The notes: generated by a model not told the origin, from the letters alone. A stretch of DNA of 64,000 nt from Soehngenia sp. (GCA_024637045.1 JAGXFX010000011.1:124001-188000); one strand, 5' to 3'. Shown: positions 1 through 8,724, counted from the first letter of the stretch. Numbers and translations are program-made.

Positions 1-497
1 CATTTGTGTCAGAATGTAAAAACGAGAATGATGGTGTGTTGATTGAGCTTACAGAAAAAGATGCAATAAGTCCATCAGAAATATTTGAAGCTAGAATAAT
101 TCTTGAACCACAACTAGCCAAATTAGCGTCTCAAAGAGCAACACAAGAAGATCTGGATAATCTATTGGAAATCTTAAACGCAGCTGAGCTATTGTCAGAA
201 GATCAAATTGAAGAATTCGAAATATTAGATGAAGAATTTCATTCAATATTAGCTAGGGCCTCTTACAATGATGTCTTATTCAACTTTGCTCTTAATATTA
301 ACAGGTTGAGGAACAGTAGACTTTGGGGCAATATGAAATTCAAAAGTCTAAAAAAGAAAGGTCGAATAACCCGATATAAAAAAGAGCACAGAGAGATGTA
401 TGAAGCGTTAGTTAATAGAGACTTTAAAAGAGCTGAGTTATTAACTAAAAAACACTTGATAGACATTAGAGAAGATATCTTCGACGATGTAGATTAA
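1..497 (+). CDS. GntR/FadR-family regulator, C-terminal part
   Basis: This is the 3' end of a gene whose start lies before the window; the reading frame is already open at base 3. The roughly 163 visible residues form a mostly helical FCD-type ligand-binding domain. It has the early 'EARIILEP' helix (seen near residue 28) and later acidic and histidine positions ('DEEFHSILA') typical of FadR-subfamily regulators. These bind a small organic acid, often through a metal, and control neighbouring catabolic genes. The DNA-binding winged helix is not visible. It lies 30 bases before the Fe-alcohol dehydrogenase gene on the same strand, so it probably regulates the PanB/OtnK gene set downstream. The family call is good; the effector is unknown. 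Confidence 0.8.
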   Translation, partial: FVSECKNENDGVLIELTEKDAISPSEIFEARIILEPQLAKLASQRATQEDLDNLLEILNAAELLSEDQIEEFEILDEEFHSILARASYNDVLFNFALNINRLRNSRLWGNMKFKSLKKKGRITRYKKEHREMYEALVNRDFKRAELLTKKHLIDIREDIFDDVD

Positions 498-526
498 TAT
501 TAATAAATATACGAGGAGGAATATGT

Positions 527-1690
527 ATGTACAATTCATTTATGTTCAATACACCCGAAATTCATTTTGGGATAGATGCTATTCTAGAAGTGGGAAAAGA
601 AGCAAAAAGATTGGGTGCAAAGAAGGCACTATTTCTTTCAGGTAAAAATGTACAAAAAAATGGTTATGTGGAAAAAGTAGAGGAGCTATTAAAAGCTGAA
701 GGAATAGAAGTTATAACAAGTATAGAAGATAGAAAATCAGGTGAACCAACAACAGATTTGCCAGAAAAAGCAGCCGAGTTGGCAAAAAAAGAAGGAGTAG
801 ACATAATAATAGGAATGGGTGGAGGAAGTGTGCTAGATGTGGCTAAAATGGCTGCAGCACTAATGACAAATCCACTAAAGACAAGAGATTATTTTGGAAA
901 AGAAAAAGTAAAAATCAAGGCAATTCCATCCATACTAATACCAACTACTTCAGGTACAGGTTCCGAAGTAACGAAGCATGCAATATTTTTAGATGAAGAA
1001 AATCAGGTAAAAAAAGCAGTTGCTTCGTCTAATATCATGCCAACGGTAGCAATAATCGACCCAATGACAACTATAACTTGTCCGCAAGGCGTAACCGCAG
1101 CATCTGGATTTGATGCATTCTTGCATGCAAGTGAGCCATTCCTGTCAAATAGATCAAACACATTGACAGATACTATCGCTTTAGAGGCAATAAGTATAAT
1201 AACAAAATGGTTGGGACCAGCATATGCAAATGGAGATGACATAGAAGCAAGATACCATATGGCATTAGGTTCATTATTGGCAGGATTAGTGTTAAATAAC
1301 GCAGGAACAAGTTTGATACATGCACTAGCTTATCCAATCGGAGGAGAATTCCACGTAGCACACGGACCAAGTTTGACAGGTCTTGTCAACTCATGTTTTG
1401 ACTATATAATGGTAGCAAAACAAGAAAAGTTCGCAAAGTTAGCAGTAGCAATGGGAGAAGTAACAGTAGGATTGTCAGAAAAAGAAGCCGCTGAGAAAGG
1501 CTTAAAAGCAGTTGATGCACTAATGAAGAGTGTAAATCTACCAACAACATTGACGGAAATGGAAATAACTGATAAATCCAAAGCTCAAAGATGGGCAGAG
1601 GAAGCATTCCTAGAGAAAAGACTATTAGGTAGAGCACCGAGGAAACTAAGTGTAGAAGACATTAAAACTATATACCTAAATGCATTTTAA
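527..1690 (+). CDS. Iron-containing alcohol dehydrogenase
   Basis: An NAD(P)-dependent group III (iron-type) alcohol dehydrogenase of 387 residues, the normal family length. The nucleotide-binding motif GGGSVLDVAK is near residue 98, followed by the 'PTTSGTGSEVT' substrate loop near residue 140. The metal-ligand segment contains 'GFDAFLHASE', 'LIHALAYPIGG' and a later 'HGPSL' with its histidine, so the ligand set looks complete. A strong GAGGAGG ribosome site at 510-517 supports the ATG at 527. The likely reaction is interconversion of an aldehyde or ketone with an alcohol. Being first in line before panB and the otnK-type kinase suggests the substrate is a small hydroxy acid or aldehyde of that pathway, but the sequence does not show which. 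Confidence 0.88.
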   Translation: MYNSFMFNTPEIHFGIDAILEVGKEAKRLGAKKALFLSGKNVQKNGYVEKVEELLKAEGIEVITSIEDRKSGEPTTDLPEKAAELAKKEGVDIIIGMGGGSVLDVAKMAAALMTNPLKTRDYFGKEKVKIKAIPSILIPTTSGTGSEVTKHAIFLDEENQVKKAVASSNIMPTVAIIDPMTTITCPQGVTAASGFDAFLHASEPFLSNRSNTLTDTIALEAISIITKWLGPAYANGDDIEARYHMALGSLLAGLVLNNAGTSLIHALAYPIGGEFHVAHGPSLTGLVNSCFDYIMVAKQEKFAKLAVAMGEVTVGLSEKEAAEKGLKAVDALMKSVNLPTTLTEMEITDKSKAQRWAEEAFLEKRLLGRAPRKLSVEDIKTIYLNAF

Positions 1691-1766
1691 AAAAACATAT
1701 TAGTAAAGAAGCTCATACTAAAAGCTCATACTAAGAAAAGATAGCCACAACAAGAGGAGGAAAATA

Positions 1767-2615
1767 ATGGGAAAAAAAAGTATACTTGATTTACACAAGA
1801 TGAAAAAGGCAGGAGAAAAAGCAACATGGGTAACAGCATATGATTTTCCAATGGCACAATTTGCACAGGATGCAGGTATCGATATGATTCTTGTAGGCGA
1901 TTCACTAGGGATGGTAACACTAGGCTACCAAGGGACAGTGCAAGTTACGATGGAAGACTGTATATCACATTGTCAAGCAGTAAAAAGAGGAGCATCAAAG
2001 ACGTTTATAATAGGAGATATGCCATTTGGAGCATATCACGAGTCAGATGCCCAGGCTGTGTATAATGCAGTAAGATTCTTAAAAGAGGCAAATGTAGATG
2101 CAATAAAGCTTGAAGGTGGATTAAGAGTAGAAAGTAGAATAAAAGCAATATCAGATGCAGGAATAGTAGTATTTGGTCACATTGGTTTAACGCCACAAAG
2201 CGCAGGACAATTAGGAGGATTTAAAGCACAAGGTTTGTATGTTGACAGTGCAAGAGAATTAATAGAAGATGCGATAGCCATTGAAAAAGCGGGAGCACTA
2301 GCGTTGTTACTGGAGGCAGTTCCACCAGAGCTCACAGAGTTTATATCAAACAAGCTTTCAATACCGGTATATTCAATAGGAGCAGGGCTACCATGTGATG
2401 GACAACTTATAATATGTGGAGATATGCTAGGAATGTTCCAAGCCTTCACACCAAAATTTGTTAAGAAGTATGCTAACGTAGCTGAGATAATTACAAATGC
2501 ATTCAAGGAATATATTGAAGATGTTAAGACTGAGAAGTTTCCTGAAGATAAACACGTATATCATATCAAAGACAGTTTAGAAGATTTTGAAAAATTATTT
2601 GATGAGTTCAAGTAA
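1767..2615 (+). CDS. panB: 3-methyl-2-oxobutanoate hydroxymethyltransferase (PanB)
   Basis: Ketopantoate hydroxymethyltransferase transfers a hydroxymethyl group from methylene-tetrahydrofolate to 2-oxoisovalerate, the first committed step to pantothenate; the reaction is reversible in principle. The 282-residue protein shows the full family pattern: 'VGDSLGM' near residue 43 (metal-binding Asp), 'GDMPFGAY' near 82, 'AIKLEGG' near 112 (Lys/Glu of the active site), 'GHIGLTPQS' near 137 and 'LLEAVP' near 180, followed by 'GAGLPCDGQ'. No panC or panD lies nearby. It sits instead between an alcohol dehydrogenase and an OtnK-type kinase, which hints at a catabolic rather than vitamin role. A GAGGAGG site precedes the start. 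The enzyme call is firm; the pathway role is inference. Confidence 0.9.
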   Translation: MGKKSILDLHKMKKAGEKATWVTAYDFPMAQFAQDAGIDMILVGDSLGMVTLGYQGTVQVTMEDCISHCQAVKRGASKTFIIGDMPFGAYHESDAQAVYNAVRFLKEANVDAIKLEGGLRVESRIKAISDAGIVVFGHIGLTPQSAGQLGGFKAQGLYVDSARELIEDAIAIEKAGALALLLEAVPPELTEFISNKLSIPVYSIGAGLPCDGQLIICGDMLGMFQAFTPKFVKKYANVAEIITNAFKEYIEDVKTEKFPEDKHVYHIKDSLEDFEKLFDEFK

Positions 2616-2659
2616 TTAGAAGTTTGAGATTGGTAATTCTTAGCCTATGAATTATGTAT

Positions 2660-2704
2660 AATTGGCTGCTATAACATCCGTTATACGCAGCCAATTATTA
2701 TTTG
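2660..2704 (+). terminator. Hairpin after panB
   Basis: A 10-bp perfect stem (AATTGGCTGC, 2660-2669, with GCAGCCAATT, 2687-2696) is extended inward by TATAAC/GTTATA. It is followed by AT-rich sequence but not a clean T run, so termination may be partial. Confidence 0.6.
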
Positions 2705-2754
2705 ATTGACAGATATGCTGACTTTATTCAAAAATTCGAAAGAGTGGTGGGCAA

Positions 2755-3039
2755 ATGAATAGTTTTGTTGTAACTGTTAAATTCATTGTTTATCCAGATA
2801 AAATTGACGAGCTCATTCCAATGATGATTAAAAACGCCAAAGAAAGCTTGTTAGAAGATGGATGTAGTGTTTTTGATGTTTCAAAATCAGACAACACTAT
2901 ATTTTTGTATGAGGTATACAAATCTGAACAATCTTTTAAGGAACATTTAGAAACCAGGCATTTCAAAGAATTTGATAAGGATACAAAGAGTATGATCAAG
3001 GATAAAATTGTGGAAACATTTTTTATGTTGGGAAAATAG
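2755..3039 (+). CDS. ABM-domain protein (putative monooxygenase-type)
   Basis: A 94-residue protein with the antibiotic-biosynthesis-monooxygenase fold pattern, a dimeric alpha-beta barrel. It shows a first beta strand ('VVTVKFIVYPDKIDEL'), a helix, 'GCSVFDVSKSDN', then 'IFLYEVYKSEQSFKEHLETRHFKEF', which matches the YgiN-like consensus of a strand followed by 'aF..H..t.hf..f'. Related proteins include quinol monooxygenases, the LsrG isomerase of autoinducer-2 breakdown and many of unknown role. It ends 21 bases before the kinase gene and so is probably in the same operon. In an anaerobe an isomerase or hydrolase-like role is more plausible than oxygenation, but that is inference. Confidence 0.75.
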   Translation: MNSFVVTVKFIVYPDKIDELIPMMIKNAKESLLEDGCSVFDVSKSDNTIFLYEVYKSEQSFKEHLETRHFKEFDKDTKSMIKDKIVETFFMLGK

Positions 3040-3060
3040 AAAAAACATAGGAAGGTTTTT

Positions 3061-4341
3061 ATGGGAAAAAAAGAAAACATGGATGGACTTTATTTTGGTT
3101 GTGTAGCTGACGATTATACAGGTGCCTCGGACATAGCGTCTTTTTTTTCATTGGGTGGCTTGAATGTCTTAATGTTCAATGAATTGCCGGATCAGGAATA
3201 TATTCCCGATAAAGATACAAATGTTGTTGTAATAGCATTGAAAATAAGAGATGTAGATCCGGATATAGCTGTAGCTGAAGCACTAAAAGGATTCAGATGG
3301 CTTAAGGATAGGGGCGCCAAACAATATTTCTTTAAATATTGTTCTACCTTCGATTCAACTCCAAAAGGTAATATTGGACCAATAATAGACAGTATATTAA
3401 AAGAATTTGATGAGAAATACACAATAATTTCACCAGCACTGCCTGTAAATGGGAGAACAGTTAAGAACGGGAAATTGTTTGTGAATGAGATTCCTCTGCA
3501 TGAAAGTTATATGAAAAATCATCCAATTACACCAATGTGGGATTCAAAAATCTCTGAGTTAATGAAGGAGCAAGGAAAGTATAATACTTATTGTGTGTCT
3601 ATCAAAGATATGAAAGAGGGAGATGCAAGCATAAAAAGTATTATCAAAAATAGAAAAGAAAGTCATTTCTATCTGGTCCCAGAATATTTCGAAAAATCTC
3701 ATGAGGCTTTAATTGTAATGAGATTTGGTGACTTAAAAATTATGACAGGAAGTTCTGGGCTTGCATATGAGCTTGGTCGTAGATTGAATGGAAAAAACTC
3801 AATACTGGAAACAGAATCTAGGAAAGAGAGAACAAATAGTGGAGGCATAATTATTTCAGGCAGCTGTTCAATGGCGACTCTAGGACAGACTAAGAGACTA
3901 TTGACCACCGGCTTTAAAGCTTTTAGAATATACCCGGATAGACTCTTAAATGGGGATCAAAAAATTGAAGATATCATCAATTTTATTGAGTTAAATCACA
4001 ACGATGAAGTATTGATTTATAGCTTTGCTGCAGGTCAAGAACTTAATGATTCTTCTTATACTCAAAAAGAAAGAAGTGCAATCCTTGAATCCACAATGGG
4101 AATGATCGCAAATGAGTCTGTAAAACATGGAATTATGAGAATCGTTGTAGCAGGAGGAGAGACCTCGGGTGCTGTAATTAAGAGTTTAGGTTACAAGTCT
4201 TTTAAGATTGGTGGATCAGTATCTCCAGGTGTACCGATTTTGATACCAGAGATAGCCACTGATGTAAGATTGGTTCTTAAGTCAGGTAACTTTGGGGATG
4301 AGGATTTTTTCATAAGAGTTTTAAAACTTATGGATAAATAA
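3061..4341 (+). CDS. Four-carbon acid sugar kinase family (OtnK-like)
   Basis: A member of the former DUF1537 family, which phosphorylates four-carbon acid sugars such as erythronate, threonate and their 2-oxo forms with ATP. The 426 residues match the family length. The N-terminal signature 'VADDYTGASDIASFFSLGG' is near residue 11, a mid-protein 'KYCSTFDSTPKGNIGPI' corresponds to the family 'K..STfDSt..GNIGPv' motif, and the C-terminal nucleotide domain has 'VAGGETSGAV' near 362. An AGGAAGG ribosome site precedes ATG 3061. The usual partners OtnC or PdxA2 are absent and a PanB-type aldolase is present instead, so the substrate may be a branched four-carbon acid. That is inference. Confidence 0.85.
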   Translation: MGKKENMDGLYFGCVADDYTGASDIASFFSLGGLNVLMFNELPDQEYIPDKDTNVVVIALKIRDVDPDIAVAEALKGFRWLKDRGAKQYFFKYCSTFDSTPKGNIGPIIDSILKEFDEKYTIISPALPVNGRTVKNGKLFVNEIPLHESYMKNHPITPMWDSKISELMKEQGKYNTYCVSIKDMKEGDASIKSIIKNRKESHFYLVPEYFEKSHEALIVMRFGDLKIMTGSSGLAYELGRRLNGKNSILETESRKERTNSGGIIISGSCSMATLGQTKRLLTTGFKAFRIYPDRLLNGDQKIEDIINFIELNHNDEVLIYSFAAGQELNDSSYTQKERSAILESTMGMIANESVKHGIMRIVVAGGETSGAVIKSLGYKSFKIGGSVSPGVPILIPEIATDVRLVLKSGNFGDEDFFIRVLKLMDK

Positions 4342-4390
4342 TCATAATTGTTTGTTGATACAGGATGATAATATCATTAATCCCCCTTAT

Positions 4391-4440
4391 AATGCAGATT
4401 ATATCGTTAGGTTATTTGCGGTATAATCTGCATTTCCTTT
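4391..4440 (+). terminator. Terminator hairpin after the OtnK-like kinase
   Basis: A perfect 13-bp stem (AATGCAGATTATA at 4391-4403 with TATAATCTGCATT at 4422-4434) is followed by TTCCTTT. It closes the putative ADH-panB-ABM-kinase unit. Confidence 0.75.
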
Positions 4441-4497
4441 AATCATAGTTTTACGAGAGTATCTAGGGAAAAATGGAAATTGAGAGGAGTGTTTTTT

Positions 4498-5316
4498 TTG
4501 TTGATTAAAACTTTAATTGAAAATCGTTCAATTTCAGAGGATTATGAGGCTGAGCATGGGTTAAGTCTCTATATTGAGTCTAATGGTAAAAAGATACTGT
4601 TTGATGCAGGAGAATCTGACAAATTCATTAAAAATGCTGATAAAATGGGAGTAGATATTGAAGATATTGATATGGTGGTTCTATCTCATGGTCATTTTGA
4701 TCATGGAGGAGGATTAGTTTCATTTATGAAAATAAATGAAAAGGCTTCCATTTACATAAACAAGGAGGCATTTCGTAGACATGGTTCTTTAGTTGATGGT
4801 AAAGTCGAAGAGGTAGGTTTGGATGTTGATATGATAAATAACAGTAGAATAGAACTTATTGATCAGGATACTAAGTTTGAGGATATGGTATTGTATTCAC
4901 AAGTTAAAGGAAACGAGATGACACCTAGAGGAAATGATAGACTACTTATGGAAAAGAATGAAAAATGGGAGAAAGATGATTTTAATCACGAACAAAACTT
5001 ACTGATTAGTGAAGGGGATAAACGAGTACTTTTTGTTGGTTGTTCTCATAGAGGTATTGTGAATATTCTTAATCAAAGTGATATGCATCTGGATAAGCCT
5101 CTAACAGCTGTAGTTGGTGGATTTCATCTGTACGACCTGGATAAGAAAAATGAAGAAGACATGGAGTTTCTAGATGGCGTAATTGATAAGCTTAAGGAGA
5201 ATAATGCTGTTTATTACACAGGCCATTGTACTGGTTATGATCAATTTGAAGAGATGAAAAAAGCTATGGGAGAAAAAATTCACTATATTGCTGCGGGAAT
5301 GACAATAGAAGTATAA
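4498..5316 (+). CDS. MBL-fold metallo-hydrolase
   Basis: A metallo-beta-lactamase-fold protein of about 272 residues. The metal motif 'SHGHFDHGGG' (HxHxDH) is near residue 63, 'VGCSHRGIVNI' follows near 181, and 'GGFHLYD' and 'YYTGHCTGY' supply later histidines. This arrangement matches the subfamily annotated as dihydropterin-ribofuranosylaminobenzene phosphate synthase-like, common in Clostridia, whose members mostly lack a proven substrate. I place the start at TTG 4498, nine bases after a GAGAGGAG ribosome site; an in-frame TTG at 4480 has no such site. It appears monocistronic, since a terminator lies before it and more than 100 bases lie between it and the next gene. Confidence 0.8.
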   Translation: MLIKTLIENRSISEDYEAEHGLSLYIESNGKKILFDAGESDKFIKNADKMGVDIEDIDMVVLSHGHFDHGGGLVSFMKINEKASIYINKEAFRRHGSLVDGKVEEVGLDVDMINNSRIELIDQDTKFEDMVLYSQVKGNEMTPRGNDRLLMEKNEKWEKDDFNHEQNLLISEGDKRVLFVGCSHRGIVNILNQSDMHLDKPLTAVVGGFHLYDLDKKNEEDMEFLDGVIDKLKENNAVYYTGHCTGYDQFEEMKKAMGEKIHYIAAGMTIEV

Positions 5317-5423
5317 AAATACAATGGATTCTCTGAAATATTCTTACTTGATAATCAGGTGAATTAAGTGTTAAAATGTAGAAATATTACATAGATTATT
5401 TTAAATCTGTGAGGAGGCTTCAT

Positions 5424-6803
5424 TTGAAAAACAAAACTGATTCAACGCAATCCCAAATTATTTATCAGGTGTCAGGGATGACCTGCACCGGTTGTGAATC
5501 CTTGCTAATCAAGAATGTATCTTCCCTAAAGGATGTTGACGATGTCCAGGCTGACCATATCAGTGGTAGGGTAAAGGTGACTCTGCAAAATGGTGCTTTG
5601 CAAGAAGCGGTGTCAAAGATCATTGAGAAGGCCGGATATGAAGTGACTTCAATAAAAGTGGAAATCGATAGCTTGAGTCAGAGATCATCTGCAATTCCTG
5701 AAAAACCCTGGATGCGTTGGAGTGCCATTATTCTTTTCATGTTTCTGGGATACCAAATCATAAAAAGACTAGATCAGTTCGTGACCATACCTGAACTCTC
5801 CAGCCAGGTAAGTTACGGCATTCTTTTCGTCATCGGGTTTCTTACCTCACTGCACTGTATAACTATGTGTGGTGGTATAGCCATGAGCCAATGCATTAGC
5901 GAAAATAAAGCTTCGACAATTGAGAAGCGATTGCGTCCTAGTCTATTGTACAATGCAGGTAGAGTCACATCTTACACTATCATTGGAGGTGTTATCGGAG
6001 CAGTTGGATCAATCATAAGCATCACATTGCGTTCCCAGGGAATCATTATTATTGTGGCAGGCTTGTTTATGATTATCATGGGCTTGAACCTGTTGAATCT
6101 TTTCCCATTTCTAAAATGGATTATTCCTAGCCTTCCAAGAGGACTCAGTAACTTCTTGTCCAACCATCGTCAGGGTAAAGGTCCATATGTGGTGGGGTTG
6201 ATAAATGGTATAATGCCTTGCGGACCTTTGCAAACCATTCAGTTGTACGCATTGGGGACGGGTAGTTTCATTACAGGCGCTACTTCCATGTTTTTCTTCA
6301 GTCTGGGTACTGTTCCTCTAATGTTTGCTCTAGGTGCCGTGAGTGCCCTGGTGAGCCAACGGTTCAATAAACGAATGTTTGCGGCCAGTGGGTTGCTGGT
6401 AATGGTGCTGGGCACTGTAATGATTTCTCGAGGTTTAAGTCTGACGGGAACCGTTGCTCCTTCCCTCGTGCCTGTTAATTACACCAACGTGGCAATTATT
6501 GAGAATGATCGACAATTTGTTAAAATTGAGCTCGAACCCTATAATTATGAACCCATAGTGGTTCAGGTAGGCATTCCTGTTGCGTTCATTATCGAAGCAG
6601 AACAATCTAAAATCAACGGCTGCAACAATGCCTTTGTTATTCCTGCCTATAATCTGCAAGATAATATACTCGCCGGAGAAAACATTTATGAGTTCTTACC
6701 CACTGAGGTAGGTACTGTATCATATGCCTGCTGGATGGGTATGATTCGTAGTTCTATACAGATTGTAGATGACATTGCTGCCATTTCACCTTTGAATTTA
6801 TAG
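5424..6803 (+). CDS. HMA domain / TauE-SafE-like membrane protein / cupredoxin-like tail
   Basis: A three-part protein of 459 residues. Residues 10-80 form a heavy-metal-associated domain with 'GMTCTGC'. Residues about 95-350 hold several hydrophobic helices with 'LHCITMCGG' and 'GLINGIMPCGPLQ', the paired cysteine/glycine motifs of the TauE/SafE (CcdA/UreH-like) transporter family. Residues 360-460 look like a cupredoxin-type beta domain with 'INGCNNAF' and 'YACWMGM'. Start TTG 5424 is six bases after GAGGAGG (5411-5417); an in-frame GTG at 5409 overlaps that site. The architecture suggests delivery of copper or another soft metal to or across the membrane. Its codon use is visibly richer in G+C than its neighbours, which hints at a different origin. 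Confidence 0.8.
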   Translation: MKNKTDSTQSQIIYQVSGMTCTGCESLLIKNVSSLKDVDDVQADHISGRVKVTLQNGALQEAVSKIIEKAGYEVTSIKVEIDSLSQRSSAIPEKPWMRWSAIILFMFLGYQIIKRLDQFVTIPELSSQVSYGILFVIGFLTSLHCITMCGGIAMSQCISENKASTIEKRLRPSLLYNAGRVTSYTIIGGVIGAVGSIISITLRSQGIIIIVAGLFMIIMGLNLLNLFPFLKWIIPSLPRGLSNFLSNHRQGKGPYVVGLINGIMPCGPLQTIQLYALGTGSFITGATSMFFFSLGTVPLMFALGAVSALVSQRFNKRMFAASGLLVMVLGTVMISRGLSLTGTVAPSLVPVNYTNVAIIENDRQFVKIELEPYNYEPIVVQVGIPVAFIIEAEQSKINGCNNAFVIPAYNLQDNILAGENIYEFLPTEVGTVSYACWMGMIRSSIQIVDDIAAISPLNL

Positions 6804-6924
6804 ATAATCAAACACTCCCATTCCCAACTTCACTCATCTTTAGCAGTATAAGATAATCTCCATGATGAAAAAAGTTTGATCAGAAATTGTTAATTACAAT
6901 GCTTAAACTCGAATAGCATAACAA

Positions 6925-6960
6925 AAAACCAACCTGGGGTTTGCTGGGTTGGTCTTTGTT
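6925..6960. terminator. Bidirectional terminator
   Basis: ACCAACC (6928-6934) pairs with GGTTGGT (6947-6953), with A-rich sequence before and T-rich sequence after. It lies between converging genes (5424-6803 plus, 7015-7632 minus) and can serve both. Confidence 0.65.
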
Positions 6961-7014
6961 GTTATTTTCAATATCCTGATGTTTGGCAGTTTCGTTCCTT
7001 AATGGACACTTCCA

Positions 7015-7632
7015 TCAAGCCTCCGCCACGATTAATTTCACTATATCGAGAGACAGATTGTTTTCACTTATAATTTTAAAGCCTGCTTTTTCTATATTTT
7101 CACTCGTCTTTCGATTAATATTAGCTCCCCATAACCGGACAGTAACTGGATTTAAAAGATTCATCACAGGTTTTATCCCTCTATGCTCGCTCAGTACATG
7201 CTCAAGTACAATTAATTTTCCGCCTGGTTTAAGCACCCTTTTCACTTCAATTAAACCTTCAATGGGGTCAGGTACAGAACAAAATACACAGGTGGAAAAA
7301 GCCGTATCAAACACATCATCTTCAAATTCCAAATTTTGTACATCCATGAGATGAAATTCAACATCTTTCTGCAGTTTATCAGCCCTTTTTTCAGCTATTG
7401 CTAACATTTTTTCGCTAAAATCTATGGCTATAATATCAGCATCAGTAGGATAAAACTCAATATTTTTGCCAGTACCTACGCCGATTTCCAAAGCTTTACC
7501 ATGAACGTTATTTAAAACTTCTCCTCTATATCTTTTAAAAGCCATTAATTCCATAGGAGCATCAAGAAAATCATATACTCCAGCAACCCTGTCATATCTA
7601 CGTTTGATTAACGAGGTTCTTTTTTCATCCAT
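7015..7632 (-). CDS. Class I SAM-dependent methyltransferase
   Basis: A 205-residue methyltransferase of the UbiE/Coq5-like group. Motif I 'ALEIGVGTGKNIEF' is near residue 46, the acidic residue of motif II is in 'IIAIDFSEKML' near 69, motif 'DTAFSTCVFCSVPDP' is near 108, and 'LKPGGKLIVLEHV' is near 132. The N-terminal 'RYDRVAGVYDFLDAPME' is typical of the group. The ATG at 7632 follows a GTGAGGAT ribosome site on the minus strand. The substrate cannot be read from sequence: quinone, phospholipid or small-molecule methylation are all possible. It stands alone between a terminator and a palindromic element. Confidence 0.85.
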   Translation of the reverse strand: MDEKRTSLIKRRYDRVAGVYDFLDAPMELMAFKRYRGEVLNNVHGKALEIGVGTGKNIEFYPTDADIIAIDFSEKMLAIAEKRADKLQKDVEFHLMDVQNLEFEDDVFDTAFSTCVFCSVPDPIEGLIEVKRVLKPGGKLIVLEHVLSEHRGIKPVMNLLNPVTVRLWGANINRKTSENIEKAGFKIISENNLSLDIVKLIVAEA

Positions 7633-7772
7633 TCTATCCTCACTTCACTTTCATTTTAACTCTGTACTTCTAGTAGTCTGTTCTCAATGATTTTGAATAT
7701 ACTAGCGGTGGCCGGCACCCTAAAAGATGAAGTGCTCAGTCTATCTTCAGCAACCTCGCTCACCAAGCTAAG

Positions 7773-7832
7773 GATAGGCCCCCATAAATTTGGCAGTTTT
7801 AATTTTAACTGTCCATATTATGGGGGCCTATC
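7773..7832. repeat. 60-bp palindromic element
   Basis: A perfect 15-bp outer stem (GATAGGCCCCCATAA, 7773-7787, with its reverse complement at 7818-7832) encloses an inner stem (GGCAGTT with AACTGTCC). The surrounding 7650-7900 stretch is richer in GC than its surroundings and has no gene. It has no T tract, so it is not an ordinary terminator. It resembles a small transposon-derived (MITE-like) or insertion-sequence-end palindrome; that origin is inference. Confidence 0.6.
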
Positions 7833-7900
7833 AGTTTGATTGGATTTCGTTATCATCGACAACTATTTTATCGTTATCTTTTACATGGGTTGATCAATTG

Positions 7901-8218
7901 CTACATGTCTTGTGGAAACTGTTTTACCCTACCCGGAGGGGACAAATGCCCCACGCCCATCTCGGGCTCAAAAATAGGGGATTCTGTGTTCTCTCCTGCA
8001 TTGCCAGGGATCATGATATGTCCCATATTTGAAAAATGCAAGTCTTCGTTGTTAACGTTTTTCACAACTTGCATGTTGCCATGCATAGTCTCCGCATCAA
8101 AAGCCGGGTTTTTATCGTTTGCTTTGACGTCGAAGCCATTTTCTGCTGCATAAACTGTTCCTGTTGATAGTATCGTCAGTACCAGCATGATCGCCATAAA
8201 TACAACTGCTTTCTTCAT
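7901..8218 (-). CDS. Small secreted protein of unknown function
   Basis: A 105-residue protein that I do not recognise. It has a clear Sec signal peptide: 'MKK', a hydrophobic core of about 16 residues, and a cleavage-like 'VYA-AE' near residue 25. The mature part has no cysteine and is polar, with 'DLHFSNMGHIMIPGN' and a proline-rich end. A GAGGTGG ribosome site lies upstream of the ATG on the minus strand. The histidine/methionine content of the mature part ('MHGNMQ', 'SNMGHIM') would fit metal binding in a metal-rich neighbourhood, but nothing proves it. Confidence 0.6.
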   Translation of the reverse strand: MKKAVVFMAIMLVLTILSTGTVYAAENGFDVKANDKNPAFDAETMHGNMQVVKNVNNEDLHFSNMGHIMIPGNAGENTESPIFEPEMGVGHLSPPGRVKQFPQDM

Positions 8219-8433
8219 ATATATCCACCTCTCAGGTTCCTACTACCTTCAATTTATTGTCGTAACATATTAATACCCAGCTGTGATACTCCTAAACATC
8301 CCTTTGATTATCCGTGTAGTAGGTGTAGTAAAGGATGATAAAAGATACTAAAACTTAACACTTTGTTATTCACCGAAGGATTATGATCATAGGATGCCAT
8401 TATTGCTTCGACACCTGGAAAAGCTGATGCTTA

Positions 8434-8463
8434 TTGACATTGGGGGGGGCTACAGGTTATACT
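8434..8463 (+). promoter_or_regulatory. Sigma-A-type promoter of the tRNA gene
   Basis: TTGACA (8434-8439), an 18-base spacer holding a run of eight G, and TATACT (8458-8463) lie 22 bases before the tRNA-Arg gene. Confidence 0.7.
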
Positions 8464-8485
8464 ATTATAGTATTAAATCCAATGT

Positions 8486-8562
8486 GCGCCCATAGCTCAG
8501 CTGGATAGAGTAGCTGGCTTCGAACCAGTTGGTCGGGGGTTCGAATCCCTCTGGGCGTACCA
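8486..8562 (+). tRNA. tRNA-Arg (anticodon UCG)
   Basis: A complete 77-base cloverleaf. The acceptor stem is GCGCCCA/TGGGCGT, the D stem GCTC/GAGT, and the anticodon stem GCTGG/CCAGT with loop CTTCGAA, giving anticodon TCG (reads CGA). The T arm is GGGGG-TTCGAAT-CCCTC, the discriminator is A, and CCA is encoded at 8560-8562. It is a lone tRNA gene with its own promoter. Confidence 0.95.
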
Positions 8563-8724
8563 AACAGAAACATAAAAAGACACTACTCAAACAGAGACTG
8601 CATTTTTTGACTTAAAATGATGCTACCTCAGTATTGCGTGGTGTTTTTTGTTATATAATTGCTAAGAATTCTATACTTATTGGAAGAAAAGTTAAGGTAT
8701 TATGAATTAAAGGAGGTTATAACT

